A stretch of DNA of 64,000 bases from Atherix ibis (taxonomy: Eukaryota > Arthropoda > Insecta > Diptera > Athericidae), in the NCBI GenBank assembly GCA_958298945.1, contig OY282605.1, positions 124,678,267-124,742,266 on the forward strand, read 5' to 3'. A model generated the notes under the pieces. That model ran no database searches. It was not told where the DNA came from and worked only from the letters and a program-made list of their open reading frames with translations. Positions 1 to 13,199 of the stretch are shown here, piece after piece. The position numbers and the translations under genes were made by a program. The stretch's first letter is position 1; each line of letters begins with the position of its first letter.

Positions 1-89
1 TTTCTAGTCAATAGTCATCTTGTTTCTGGAATTGATTCTTTTTTTTCGGAATAAAATTGGACATTTAGTTTTTAAAAAAAAAGATTAGC

Positions 90-290
90 TCTTTTCTTTA
101 AAATAAACTTATGTCTATTAATTTTCCATCACCACTTTCTTCTAACGACGTTGATGATTACAGATAAATTATTATTTTTAATATACTTGAACGATTGAGA
201 TCTTCTTTTCAATCCCCGCTCTGGTTTTATAAGGACCTACGTCACCTTAGAAATAAGCAAAGACCATTTCATACATCGAATAAACATTTT
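90..290 (+). mobile_element. Jockey-like non-LTR relic, fragment 1
   Basis: Short fragment parallel to the start of the longer relic beginning near 555. Both contain the same stretch, read as SSFQSPLWFYKDLRHLRNK here (from 201) and as a close variant at 708-770. This resembles the linker between endonuclease and reverse transcriptase of Jockey-type ORF2. No long frame remains, and a break follows near 280. It is a partial duplicate of the neighbouring element. Confidence 0.55.
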
Positions 291-416
291 TTATCCACAC
301 ACATTAAATGGCGAAACACGGACGGTACTTTACACAGTTTTGATTGCAGTTTTGTCACACATCCGTGTAAAAGCAGTCACCATTTCATAGATCGTATGGA
401 CATTTTCATCCACAAG
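262..416. repeat. Direct repeat of about 37 bp
   Basis: The stretch at 262-300 (ACCATTTCATACATCG...) recurs with a few changes at 379-416 (ACCATTTCATAGATCG...). The copies are about 117 bp apart, between the two retrotransposon fragments. Confidence 0.6.
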
Positions 417-554
417 CTTTAATTTTAATTTATCTAACATAAAATAGCCAAACGCTTTGTATAAATTTTGCGAAAAATTCACCTCAGCCCTGCGATCACA
501 TTTTTACGGTAACGGTTATCCAATTTGTACTTCGAAAAGTAAAGTTAAATAAAA

Positions 555-2390
555 CATACTTAAAATTAAGATTGTCTAAAAACCTTTTATTTTGTTTTAT
601 TGATTTTACATTACTATTTTCTTCTAACAATGTTGTGGACTGCATCTCTATATTTTACAGAGAAATTTTTAATATTTCTAATACTTGTGTGCCACTTAAA
701 CGCATGAGATCTCCTTTTCAATCCCCGCCCTGGTTTAATAAGGAACTACGTCACCTTCGAAACAAGAAAAATTCTTAAGAACCTTTCTTACTATTCCGAT
801 TTTACCTTCTGTTTTAATGAAGTGAAACCTTCTTTTCTATGTATAACGATTATATTAATAATCTACGAATCAACTTGTACAAGGATCCTTGATCTTTCTT
901 CAAATTTGTTAGCATAAAACAAATGGTTATCCGTCAAATATGCTTTATGATGGATTTTCCAGCAATAACGCTATTATCCTATGGTCCTGATGGGGTGTTC
1001 CTACTATTTTTAATAAATCATGCTTCTTCGCTTTACTTTCTCATCTGGAAATTATTTTTAAAAAATCAATCCAGATCAACTGCAGACCTATAGCAAAATT
1101 ATCGAGTATCCCAAAGTTATTGGAGTCGTTGATATATTCGCAGCTCATCAAGCAGTGTAGTTGCTTAATCTCACCAAATCAGCATGGCTGTATGCCTTCC
1201 AGATCTATGACTAATTTTTAAATAAATGTCCGATTCTTCTTGATTGGTTTAGATTGTACTTATCTGATAGGACCTATAGCATGTCTTTTTGCACGTGCTT
1301 ATCAAGAGTTTTATCAAGGTTCCGTAGGGTAGCCATCTTAGCCCATTATTTTTATACTTGCCATTGATGACATTGTTAAAGTAATTAAGAACTCCAAAAT
1401 TTTAATCTTTGCGGATAATATAAAACTTTCAAAAATTGAAAATTTCATTAATGCAACCCTCATTCAGGAGGATTTAACTTATTTAATAATTGGTGTGCTT
1501 CAAATGACCTTGTGTTGAATTTGGATAAATGTGAAGTCATGACATTTTCCAGATGCCTCAATTCTCGTACTTTCTCTTACAACTTTTCGGTATCTACAAT
1601 TTAACATGCACAAACAACTTTATAAAGCGTTGGTCGAGAGAACTATTAACGACTTTATAAAGCGTTGATCGAGAGAACTATTCTGTGTTAATACCTCGGT
1701 GCACTTATATTGTTCCTTAGTTAGACCTTTTCTGTAGTATGCAGCTGTAGTTTGATCGCCTTTTTATAATAATCATATTAAACGTATAGAATCAGTGCAA
1801 TGTAATTTTGTTAGGTTTGCTTTGAGGAATTTTCATTGGCTTGATCGTCTTAGACATCCTCCTTGCACAGATCGGCTGAATTTGCTTCAAATGCCTACGC
1901 TGAAGAAAAGACGCAAAGTTTGCTGATTTAGTTTTCATTCACTAACTTTTAAACTCGAAAATTAACTGCCAGGCACTTAAAAATAGGATTTCGTTTAGAC
2001 GGCTGAATTATAACTTAAGAAGATTGTCTTTCTTCTACGTCTAACTATGGTTTATACGAGCCAATGAGCCGTAAATGTGTTTCTGTTTATAGCTGTAAGG
2101 AGTTCTACCTTACTACTACTAAAAACTCTTTGAAGAAAATTCTGTTTTCTCTTCCTAACCTGTAGCTTGAATTTTACTATTTTCTTATGTCTTCTTTGTT
2201 TCTTTTTATTATACTTGCATGTCTTGCATATTTGACCCGAATCTAATTATAAAGATCGGTGAATATTTTCCTACGCTTGCTAGAATTTTTTCCCAGTATT
2301 TGTTGAGATATGACTTAACATTAGTTGTTGGAAGCTGTGTGCTTCGAGTTGAAGCTTTAATTTAAATTCAAATTCAAACTCAAACCAACA
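555..2390 (+). mobile_element. Jockey-like non-LTR retrotransposon relic (ORF2 reverse transcriptase)
   Basis: Broken reverse-transcriptase reading across three frames. From 1079 the sequence reads CRPIAKLSSIPKLLESLIYS, and shortly after ISPNQHG and PSRS. This is the RT motif order of Jockey-type ORF2. Near 1410 the active-site region reads as FADN, in place of the expected FADD. A GPDGV motif lies near 985, before the RT core. Stops and frameshifts are frequent, so it is dead. The region ends near 2,345-2,390 in a TTCAAA-rich stretch that may be the simple-repeat tail of the element. Confidence 0.75.
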
Positions 2391-5300
2391 GGAAGTAAAG
2401 AAGGGACTTTTTTGGAAGATGTAGCTTAAAAAGTCTTATTGAGATCAAGGGGGATAATTTTCTGCTGCAGAAGGCTGATTGCGAGCATATCCACAAATAT
2501 CGTTGGGTAAATTTTAAAAAATTTTAATGGTGCATGGATATTTGAAACCCATTGCAGAAATGATTTAAAGCAAAATTTATTCCAAAATATTTATTCTTAA
2601 ATCTCGGCAAGTACAAAAAAATAAAAATATTTTTTTTCGGAATAATAGTATTTTTTATTTGGACTATAGAAATAAAATGTATCTAATTTGTAAAACCATT
2701 TAAATAAAACTATGAAGTCGAAAAAAAAAATAGGAAATACACGGAAAAGGTATAGCTATAGCTTCGAAAAATTTTAATTCATTTCAGTTTATAGTTAAGA
2801 CTCAATAAATAATATTATCTTAAATTTTTTCCAATGATCTTTTTTAGTAAGAAACTAAAATTTTTACAGAAACTAAAGGGCATCCATCCTAGCTATGCCA
2901 TTAGAAAATAGTTTTTATTTGATTAAATCAGGAAACTAGTTTCAATATTTTATTTAACAAAAACGGTTTTCCTATATCGATAATATTCAAATAGGCCTCC
3001 TTTTAGTGAAAATATAAAATATATTTTTCAATGATCAAATTGACTTATTGTATTAAAACATGTAACAATTGTATTTAATTTAAAGAAAAAAAAAAACTAA
3101 CATCAAGTTCTTTTAGTGTTTCGAAAAGTTCCTGATCTAGAAAAAATATAAAAATTACATTTGAAAAATTAAGGCATTTTTTGAACAAACTTATTAAAAA
3201 AATACTATTGTATAACACACTATTTACACATATTAGTTTAATTAGAAGGGAAATGTCAAATAAAAGTGCGTTGCGAAAACACAATGTCTGAAACCTACAA
3301 TATGTAACATAAGTATGCTTACATCAGACTCAATGTTCATGCACCTCTAAACGGATATAATTGTACGCATCCGGAACTTTCGGCAATAAGTTTCAATAAC
3401 AAATATTATTGTACCATCAACATACCTTGTACTCGTAAGCATAAAAATAACCAGAAATTCTAACAAATTACTTTAATTAAACTCTGAATTCAAATCTCTT
3501 ATTAAAAAGAGGAAACACAATATGCAATTATTTAAATTATTGTTTTGTTGTTGTTTTTTCATTGCAAAAGTTCACGAAATATTCAAAAACGTTGCACAAA
3601 TAAGTATTTAACGTCATCTTTTGTCTTACAAACAACAAATAAAAGTCTTTCGCAAAGAACTAATACAAAAGAAAACAGGAAGAATATAATGCAACAACCA
3701 AAAAAACACCGGGAAAAAAGAACTGTCTTTCGTCAGTTGAAGATTTGTAATTGTAACAGTTGGATGGGTTCTCATCCGTGCAAAACTTTACGTTCAAGTG
3801 AAAATACAACCAAAATCTTAAACGATTTGTTTCCTTCATTAAAATGGATTATTATTTACCTATTCAAATAATATTTACTTTTTATAAAAAAATTTCTATC
3901 TATATACGAAACTTAAAAATAATAGCAAACATAAAATTTAAAAGTCGGAGAAAAGTAAAATAGAAATCGTTAAAACAGTAAACTTTAAGACGTGAAACGT
4001 CCTTGTCGATAAAGAAATTCTCAATTAAAATACATTTTCGGATTTATTTCATTTTATAATAAATAATAATTTTGTTAATTATTTTTAAATAATATACAAA
4101 CAAACAAAAAAGTATACAAAAAAGGAGTTGTATCATTATTTTACTACTCTTTTTCAATTTTTATTTTTTTTAATATATAGTATAAAATTAACAAATCGCT
4201 TTTAATTTTTTGGCTCGTTTAATTTCATATTCAGTTCCATTTACAATAATTTTTTTAATATAATTTTTTATACATAAAAATATTAAAGATAATATCCAAT
4301 TTATGACCATAGTGAGTGTACGAATGCATGTTCGCATGTATGGGACTATATTGTATACCACGTCATGCATTCTGTACACCACGTGGGCCATGTAGGTCAT
4401 GGGTACCAACTCCATCTATATAGTTTTTTTGTAAATCAATTTTCTTTCATTATTACCCGCGTTATTCAATTTAAAATAAGAGCGAAAATATATTATGTGC
4501 AATTAATAGTTTTTCAATTCGTTTATTTTTGTTTTTTTTTGTATCGTTGATTCGTTTTTATTTCAATTTTATTTTTATTAATAATTTACTTACTATCGTA
4601 AATTTAGAAGTTTTTTTTAAATAATAACAAGTTTATGGAACTTACAATATAATAAAAATGTATGTAGGTGATAAGATTTAGTTAGATACATTATTTATTT
4701 AATAAAAAAATAATGTAATAATAAACAAAATAGTATATCTTTGAAAGGGAAATACAAAAAAAAATATGTCTGTTCATAAACCAGACGAATAAACGTGTAT
4801 AGGTAAAGACCTGACATTGTGATATTAAAATAAACTCGACTTGATATTCAACTTGATGGAAATTTCCAGCAATAAAATTAGTTCATGACTTTAATATACG
4901 TATTGGTACTTGTGGTCGTACTTGTACCGTCCTCTTATAAGCATGGCCGTAATGTGAACAAATAAATAATTGTTATTAGAAAATTAATAATAATAATTAG
5001 CAATTTCAATTTCGAATCAATACCATCTACTATCATCCAACCTTTTAAAAGGAAAACAGAAATATAGAGCTTAAAATGTGAACATTTAAGTGAAATTGTA
5101 GACAAATAAAAAATTAATATTTTGTCCATCTCATTTTTTATTAAAATATAAAGTCCCTTAGACATGATATAGTCTCGAACATGAGAGCATTTGGTGACTT
5201 CATTGAACGTGTGGAAAGCTATCTAAACGAGATTTGTCTGTGGTTAGTAGGATAAGATAGTGAGAATTTTGTTATATTTTGTTGAGCAGATTAATATGTT

Positions 5301-5440
5301 AGTTTAAAGATCGGACTAGGGAATTGAGTTGTTGGACCCAGGAATTCATATAGAATGTGACGGTGAAATGGGTGCCACAGGGTGGGTATAAAGGATTATT
5401 GGTGTTGATAAAAAGAAAACCATGAGCGAGAGTAGTTTAC
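2391..5440. other. AT-rich intergenic, no supportable gene
   Basis: About 3 kb of AT-rich DNA. Reading frames up to about 108 codons exist (for example 3545-3871 plus), but they have low-complexity composition and no recognisable motif. I see no RNA gene or transposon end here. Confidence 0.6.
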
Positions 5441-5449
5441 TTAGAATTT

Positions 5450-5925
5450 AGATATGGATGTTTGGTTGCCCAATTCGTCACGAAATGTATCGTTATTGGT
5501 CCAGTCATCGTGTCTGCGGATGGCTAATGGTATTAGGTGTCATTCTGTAAGTTGGCGAGTCAGCTTAGGAATAACTGTGAGCGCTGGTCGACTGAAAATT
5601 TCTCTGACAAACTTGTCAGCACTTTCATTGCACAGTGAATTCCCACATGTCCCGGCACCTAACGCAACTAAACACTCCTATTGCTAAGTAGGTTATGTCG
5701 AATTACGCTAAGTACTGGGTTACTCGATGGGCCACAGATTGCTTTGAAGGCGACATAGCTGTCGTCAAAAATAACAGCACTCTGTTGAATGGAGATGTTT
5801 GTCGCAATTTCGAATGCCGTTCGCAACTTCTCGTAGTATGGAGGTGATCTATAAGGGAAGACTCCACAATGTAGTGCGCCGGTCCTAAAGTAAAAAAGTT
5901 GGTTTTTTGTGAATCCAACTGATTT
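5450..5925 (-). mobile_element. RNase H domain fragment of a non-LTR retrotransposon
   Basis: Read on the minus strand, about 5,900-5,670 gives FDDSYVAFKAICGPSSNPVL, which resembles an RNase H active-site region. After a frameshift, 5,655-5,620 gives VPGHVGIHCNESADKF, the usual (W)VPGHxGIxGNExAD motif of retrotransposon RNase H. It is broken by frameshifts. The fragment matches the piece at 20,270-20,520, sharing SxxPVLxxIxHNLLSxR. Confidence 0.65.
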
Positions 5926-5929
5926 CATT

Positions 5930-8300
5930 CAATTTATTATGACATTTTAAATTTATTATGACATGTGTGAAAAAATTCAGCCTTTTTAGAGTAATCAATT
6001 ATATTTAATAAATAATAAAAATTGCCTACCAGAGACAGTAATTTTGAGCTTAAAACATTAAAATCATTTATAAAAAGACAAGCTGATAAATGGGTGATTG
6101 TTGATTCAGAGAAAACTCAAGAATATCGCTCTGTTAAAAAAGTTTTCTCTTTCTAACTGGTAGCTTGTGGTAGTCCTTAGTGATGCTTATATAGTCATTA
6201 GTGATGCTTACATATACAAAATGGCAGCTGTCTACCGTCATTTCCTACTATTCAAAAATTCTAGGTCATGAACTTTGGTAAATCGCCAATTTTTAAAATA
6301 ATTTATAGGATTTCGAGTTTCACGTCATCCTTTGTGGCTTTGGAACTCTTAATAAATTCTTATACGTTACAACAACTTAAAAGAACCAAGACTCTTTCAC
6401 TGGCAGCATTCAATCTTAAGATTGATCGTTACATATAGAACTTAAGACCACTTTTATACCGAACAAAATTATTAAGTTTTGAATTTAAAAAGGTCACTTC
6501 AAAGTCGGAATTTAATGACTGTAAAATAATAATAAATTTAAAAATACATTTCCGCTAGCAAAAAAGAACGAATTAATTGTTTACAGAGTTGCCAGAGCGT
6601 CAAATTTTCAGACGCAAAATGTTTGTGGTCACAAAATCAATATTAGTTTAATAACAAATTATCAACAGCATTCGGGCTTCATTCACATAGTCAGAAATCG
6701 TTCTATTAAGATATGACCTCAATTTGTTTACAAATACGTGCTGGAGACACGAAATATCAGTTGTGCGCGGCTCATATTGTAAGGAGCTACGTCTAATGTC
6801 AAAAGAAAAGCGACTACAGTATTTTATGGCCAGGGTGGAAATATGGGGGTTCTTTTCTTTTAATTTTTTTTTAAATAATAATAATAACATCTATTGCAAA
6901 CTATCTATAAATAGTACAAACTTGACGGACAATTACAAATTAGCATTGAGAAAAGATAAAAGAATACAAAATTGCATAGCATCACAAGACGCAAAATTAC
7001 TTAAAAATATTCCAAAAACTTTACATTTTTTAAAGATTGCTAATATTGAATCATGTTTATATGTGAGTACTCGAGTACCTTGCAATTGGAGGTACCGAGA
7101 TAAACGTGCAAGTAAATTATGAAGTGTTTATTTTAAAGTAGCATTGATGTTAAATTTTTTCGTATCCACAAGTACATAAATAACTATAGAAATTTTTTAT
7201 TTTTTTTTCTGTCCATTGGAGTATTCATTAGCTCAGCTCATTGATCTTGTATTCAAAATTGGACAAAATTAAATAACATCGAAAAGCTGGATAAACCTGT
7301 TGTGTACATTTTCGTATTCACATTTTTTTTGTGATCAAAACTTATTCGCTTACACGAACTCACCGAAAAGATCAGCAAAATTTAAAGGCGAAATTTTTTT
7401 TTTTTTTTTTTTTTTGAATTTCTTTATAAGAACGATCTTGACCTTTTTTAGGCAATTGCGAGCGAGAAAGAAAATAATATTTTTCGGATAAAGAAATAAA
7501 TAATGTGTCTTTTAGCCAACTTCACTTGAAACCGAAATGAACCTAAAGTCAAGGTTCCCATACTTTTGGCCTAGGGTTTTCATAATCTTTACTTATTTCA
7601 TATTATATATTTTGTATTGATTTTTGGTTATAGCAGTAAATTTTTTTCTGCTCATTATATTCCATCGATAGAACTAATGATATTCATTTGAATCATGATT
7701 CAATATAGCAGAGATAAAGTAAATTCAACTAAATTAATGGTAGAGTTGAATAATTTAAACAAAAGTACCGGATATAATAAAAAAAATATATCTTACAAAT
7801 AAAAACATATATGTAAGTTTGATCGAATTTTTCGATAGTAAAAAAATGTTTGTTTCTCATAATTCTGATGATACGTTTAAAATTGTTTTTATTTTTCCAA
7901 GAATTTTTCTGCTCATGACTAATATCTTCTTTTAATAAGATTATTTATTCCATATATTATTTATATTTTATCACAAAATATCGAAATTTTTTTCCAATTT
8001 TATTGACTCAGTTGTTTCGAAAAATAAAGTCAAATTTCAATAGTATAAGTAACAAAGTAAAGTTGTAAACAAATAAATGGTTTTGGTAAATAAAAAGAAT
8101 TTTTGTTTTTGAATTACAAATGATATCGTAAAGAAAATAATAAATGACTTCTTGTATAGAAAATTCCATAATATTCGAGTACGACAGTTAATTTACTATT
8201 GAATTTTCTATTTATTTTCGAATAAATAAATTTGCAAATATTTTTTGTTTTAGGTTTCTTTTAAGACATTTTTAAAATGAAGAGGATAAATTTTTTGAAA
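5930..8300. other. AT-rich intergenic, no supportable gene
   Basis: AT-rich DNA with a long poly-T run at about 7,397-7,417. Overlapping open frames at 6,648-7,122 on both strands carry no recognisable family motif. Confidence 0.5.
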
Positions 8301-8313
8301 AAAAATTGTAATA

Positions 8314-9097
8314 TCGGGTTTTTCAATAGCAACTTGACACTTTTGATTTCTTACTTTAGTTCTTGAGTTAACTTGATCTTAAATTCTTGAGTTAACTTAA
8401 GCCACTTGACCATATGAAGCGACGCACGTTCTCAGATTGGGCTCTAGAGAAGTTTGCCGAAAATGACGACTCCATCGCAAAGCGGTTTTCTTTGTTGATG
8501 AAAATGACCGTCACGTTACGCCGGTGGCGTCATTGGGCCATTTTTCTTCGTTGATGAAAATGACCGTCACGTTACAGTCAATGGTGAACGCTACAGAGAC
8601 ATGTTGCAGCGTTATTTCTTCTATCAATTGCATGGGCTGGACATCAGTGATATGTGGTTTCAACAAGAAAGTGCCACATCCCACACAGCGGAAGAAACAA
8701 TCGACTTATTGAAGTCCAAGTTCGGTGAACGTGTTATATCGAGAAAAGGTCCTGTCGATTGGCCGCCGAGATCTTGGTATTTAACACCTCTAGACTTTTT
8801 TCTGTGGGGCTACGTTAAATCGATGATCTATGTCAACAAGCCGGCGATGTTAGAGGACCTAAGAGCCAACATCGAACGAGAAATAGCGGCCATTCCCGTC
8901 GAATTGTGTGGCCGAGTCATCGAAAATTGGCTTTAACGGATCGACCGCTGCAAGCGTGCCCGTGGTGGACATATGACCGAAGTCGAGTTCCATTCATAAT
9001 TGCATTGATTGTACTTTAAGATGGTACTTTAATGTATCTCAAATGTTTGCGAGATATTTTAAAAAAAAAGTTGTCAAGTTCTTATTCAAAAACCCTT
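8314..9097 (+). mobile_element. Mariner-type DNA transposon, internally rearranged
   Basis: The ends form imperfect inverted repeats (8,316-8,343 and about 9,068-9,095) built on GGGTTTTTNAATA and ACTTGACA, with a TA dinucleotide outside each end. Transposase reading on the plus strand starts near 8,415 (MKRRTFSDWALEKFAEND). It then contains a short duplication around 8,500-8,575 (TTGATGAAAATGACCGTCAC twice). It resumes at 8,641-8,935 with DMWFQQESATSHTAEETIDL, a variant of the WFQQDGAxxH block, then VDWPPRSWYLTPLDFFLWGY. The first catalytic half is mostly deleted, so it is non-autonomous. The family is IS630-Tc1-mariner. Confidence 0.85.
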
Positions 9098-10329
9098 TAT
9101 TTACTTATAATACAAAATTTTTTAAAAATAAAAGAAAATTGAATTCTTTCATATTTCTTTTTTAACTAGAATTTCCACCTTTATTGATTTTTTAAAAAAG
9201 ACATAGCACTATAATTTTTTTAAATATTTCTACAACAATTATTTTTATTTATAATTGTTTAATTCATTAATTAAATGGTTTCTTTTTTATGGAAATTTTT
9301 CTCTGAAAGTCGATAAGGTATTTATAAACCTTCGTTTACAATATCCCCCTCACCTAAATTATTTGACTATAATTCTCTAAACGTTTCATAAATATTTATT
9401 TCTTATAAAAATGGATATAAATTTAAGTTTATTGGTTTAAAATTTAGTTCCAAAAACTATGGTGTTCGTACAAATAGAAATAATTTCTACCAGAAAAATC
9501 TGCAGTATCTATATTTATAATATCAGAAAAACAAGGAGGCGCTCTTTACTAGACTAGTTATTTGATGTTTGTAATATATCCATATTAAAAAATTCTTTTC
9601 ACCTATAATTGTTAACCATTTGAAATAAGATCAATTTTGTATATCTATTTAATGAGTAAAGTTTAATTTCCTTTAAAATATTTGATCATAGCCATTAAAT
9701 TACACATTATAGGAACTTTTCACGTGTGTATAGATACAAAAATATTAATATGTACAATTGGGGAATACCCGAAGTTTATTGCATTGTATAAAGACTCTCA
9801 AGTTGCATTTCATATTTTTTATATTTATATTGAGTTAAGTACACATTATTAAGTAAAATGGTGTTCAAAATTATTTACGCACGTCAAATATGACTCGTAC
9901 TATTATAGGTAAAAATATTATTATCATATTAACAAATAAAATACTACATAAGATTTTTATTTTTAATTCTAATTTGAATTTTTTATGTGTACAAAAAAAA
10001 ATTGTACAAATTTTATCATTTTTATTTTAAAACAAAAAATATGTATAAAAATTTTTTTTGCAGAATTTATAAAATATGGACTTTTTATTATTACTATTTT
10101 TTATAAGAACATTTAGTTGCTTTTACATCTTGCAGTTTTTTAGAGTTTTTCTCAAATTTACCATGTTTTTTACACTATTTTTTATATACACGGTTTTTGT
10201 TGGAGCATATTTATCATGTAAAAAATAATTGGGTATAATTTTTCATTTCATATTGCTACAATAGGAAGTTTTGATGCTATGACAATATATGCAATAGGAT
10301 TTAATTAATTGGTACATTGATGAAACGAA
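9098..10329. other. AT-rich intergenic, nothing recognised
   Basis: Very AT-rich DNA without long open frames, transposon ends or repeats that I could recognise. Confidence 0.6.
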
Positions 10330-10830
10330 GTCACGTGAAGAGAAAAATACATTGTTCTACATACTAAAGTTAAGCATTAGACTTGTATATGCCAATTTTC
10401 GCATGGTACAAATGCCTATCAAATGGCTCCATGGAATACGACGTGTATGTACCTTATTACACTTCATGGCAGAATTGCTGTATTTTCATATGACAACAGA
10501 CGATGTCATTCGACTACGTGCTATGGTGCAAAATATGGTATTACATTACCAGCCAGTTTCTGCCATATAAAAACATGACTCTTTTCCATTACATGACAGC
10601 GCCTTTATACATGACAACACATTTTTTGTGCTTTGTCATGCGTAAAAACGCTGCCATATCCTGTCAAATACCGTCATTTCTCATGGGCAGCCAAAGAAAA
10701 ACCTTATCGCACTGCATAGCAAAATGTAATGTTTTCGCATAGCCGAACACATGTGTATCACATTCCATACGCATTGCGTCAAAAATATGACAATCAGGCA
10801 CTCCGTTCGATTTTCAATACTATCTAAACC
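10330..10830. other. Block enriched for ATGRCA/TGYCAT motifs
   Basis: This stretch is less AT-rich than its surroundings. ATGACA/TGTCAT occurs about six times and ATGGCA/TGCCAT about three times between 10,465 and 10,800, on both strands. Open frames run through it (10,352-10,570, 10,503-10,742, 10,751-10,939) but resemble no protein I know. It could be a motif-dense regulatory or chromatin element, or an unrecognised repeat. Confidence 0.35.
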
Positions 10831-11234
10831 AATACTCATATCAGATTTGCATTTGTCACAAGATGTTTCTTACTCTTTTATTCATTTCATATTTAAAAAT
10901 CATATTTTTGTTGAAAATAATCAGAACAACATTTTCTAAATAATAAAAGTGCGAGTTAAGCCAAAGTTCTGGTTGATCGACAAAAAACTGATTTAAATTA
11001 CAGTTATTTAAGAACTTATATGTTCATCTCTCATGTGTACAAGAGAAACAGAATATTTCTACTCAATTTATATGATAAACATTCACCGTTGGGCACGATC
11101 AGTAACGGTAATAAGATATTCCACACCCCTCAAACGTTTAGGCTAATCAAAATTTACTGTAAATTCAAATTTTTATGCAAAAGTTCGGAATCTCTTTTTT
11201 CTTTCAATTTTTAAATATTACTTTAAATTCACAG

Positions 11235-11364
11235 CATGCAAACGTCAATTGTACCAGAAGCACGTCCAAATATGCAGCAAAAAGAATCGCTCACATGCAC
11301 TGCTGATGGTTCCTTTCCGCTGACAGAGCGCCGACGGACGCAGCGTGAGAACAAAGAGAAATAA
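11235..11364 (+). CDS. Possible small exon or sORF (42 codons)
   Basis: An acceptor-like site (TTAAATTCACAG) ends at 11,234. An ATG follows at 11,236 with an open frame to a TAA at 11,362-11,364. A donor-like GTGAGA sits at 11,345, so the exon could instead end at 11,344. The peptide contains ESLTCTADGSFPLTERRRTQ. GC content and codon use are unlike the surrounding DNA. I recognise no family, and a chance frame cannot be excluded. Confidence 0.25.
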
Positions 11365-11604
11365 TGTACTAGACCTGACTATTGTACTCCAATATAAGTT
11401 GTGCACAAATGACTTCTCTCACGATTCAGCTAATGCGGAGTTCTAGTGATGTCATAAAACATCACGTACGAGCGTTTCTGCGGATATCATATGAGTCGTA
11501 ACGAAATTTATTTACTTAATATATCATTAAATATTAAAAATAACGGTGATTTTATTAAAAATTAATAATCTAGAAAGTGAGAAAGAGCACATAACATTGG
11601 AAAT

Positions 11605-11690
11605 GTACCAACATAACGCCAAAAAAAATTCCAAAATTGAATATACGTAACCCGCGGAAATTCAAAATTCGCGATACTTTTTAATATTTA
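11605..11690 (-). mobile_element. Solo mariner end
   Basis: The sequence ending CGCGATACTTTTT, with CCCGCGGAAATTCAAAATTC before it, is the reverse complement of the left end of the mariner at 17,317 and 31,153. Only about 85 bp is present, with no transposase, so it is an isolated end of that family. Confidence 0.8.
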
Positions 11691-12239
11691 TAATATGATT
11701 GCTTAAAGTAGCCATACAAACAATTAAAGTCTCCATACGTTTGCGAAACTTGTGCGTAGCTTGTATTCAAGGGGTAGGAGAGGAGTGAGTTAACTCTAAG
11801 TGAAATCTGAGTAATAATTTTCATGTTTTCAGTACCAATATTCTGTTCCAATACGTTAAAGTTTCAAAACGCATCCGTTTTATGTCAAACATATGTCAGT
11901 GAGAGGTTAAGACCAATTTTAAAATTCAGTTACTTTTGATAGTATTCAACTAGAGTTCAATCGAACTTCGTATTCAAATATGGTAGTCTCTGCAAAATAT
12001 GTTCCAAAAATTTTGAATTAATTTAATAATATCGTTGCAATTATTTAATAGTAAATATTATTTCAATTGCCTATCTGCAATGATTTTTTTATAAAAAGAA
12101 TGAAATTTATGCAAAAGAGTATAAACATTAAAAATAAAAACAAACAAAAAATATTTTCTAAAAATTTTGTAAAAATAACAACAAAAAAATACAATAAAAT
12201 TTTTTCTACAAATTTTGATTTTTTTATATATTTACTCAC

Positions 12240-12360
12240 AGTCTCATCTGGATGAACTTGATTGCAATCGGAATCGCGCATTAAAAACACGACGAGCGGA
12301 TACGCCAGCCGAGGCGGTGCTCCCAATACCATTGGGGGTTTTGGTGATGTCAATGTGATT
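12240..12360 (-). CDS. CGRRF1-like protein, exon c
   Basis: This 121-nt minus-strand exon opens after AAGAG and closes at a GTGAGT donor (12,239-12,234). It completes an arginine codon from exon b, then reads 40 residues including PPRLAYPLVVFLMRDSDCNQ. That resembles the PRSRYPLV stretch of vertebrate CGRRF1, a RING-finger growth regulator. The next exon, expected to lead to the RING domain, was not found between 1 and 12,240. Confidence 0.55.
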
Positions 12361-12493
12361 CTCTTATCGGTATTTGGCTCATTATTTCTAATTTGGCCAT
12401 ATTCGATAAACGAGTGAATACACAGAATATAAAAGTAAAATATGACATAATTAATGGAATATTGAAGAATTTTTAAAATGGAAAATATTCTAC

Positions 12494-12674
12494 CTTAAAT
12501 CAATGGCTACCTGCTGAAAGTATTGCACTGACAAAATCCCACTATCCGATGTGTATGCCTGCTCTTTAATTTCGGTCCACGGTTTCCAAAGAAACATGTG
12601 CAGATCACGAATTGAAACACCCCAGAAAGCCTGACATGTAAATTTAACCTGACTTGTTATAACAATTTTCACTT
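12494..12674 (-). CDS. CGRRF1-like protein, exon b
   Basis: This 181-nt minus-strand exon lies between an acceptor (GACATTTTCAG) and a donor (GTAGAA). The phase joins exactly to exon a (one leftover base) and exon c (two leftover bases). The peptide contains FTCQAFWGVSIRDLHMFLW, similar to the LTCYWGCSVQKLYEAL segment of CGRRF1. The assignment rests on remembered family sequence, so it is an inference. The open phase-matched frame over three exons is direct evidence of a real gene. Confidence 0.6.
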
Positions 12675-13199
12675 CTGAAAATGTCAAAATCCAATCGAAA
12701 TTATTGTTAATTAATTACACCGTTGCCCGTTAAAACAACATTATTTATTTCATATGAATTTGGTCGAAAAGTTCTTAAATTATTGTTTTTCTTTCCTCAT
12801 TTTTGAAAATTTATTAGTCAACAAAAAATTCAATCTTTTTATAAAATGTTTTTTTTAATAATTAAAAATAAAATATTAATTATTTCCGAATAAATACAAA
12901 ATTATCAACATCTTTGGATTTGGCTTCAAAAATGAATATTATCAATATTTGATCTTTTTCAATCAGAGATGATACAAAACTAAATAGTCTATTAAATAAT
13001 TAGCAGACTGTATATTCCAATTATCCTTACAGTATGCACTATGAGGTAGCGGTTTCTCCCGAAATTATACGGTTCATTAAATAGTAGGCAGTATTATTAA
13101 TAATATCCTTCCAATACGTACCATGATAAACAGACTATGATATTCCAATGTGGACACAATGTGGAATAAGAGATTAAGGATGGGCACTGGAATAATTTG

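Noticed and set aside
3545..3871. 108-codon plus frame
   Set aside because: Asn/Lys/Thr-rich, AT-driven composition, no domain, no splice or promoter support.
6648..7122. Overlapping frames on both strands
   Set aside because: Neither shows a motif, and no transposon ends are nearby.
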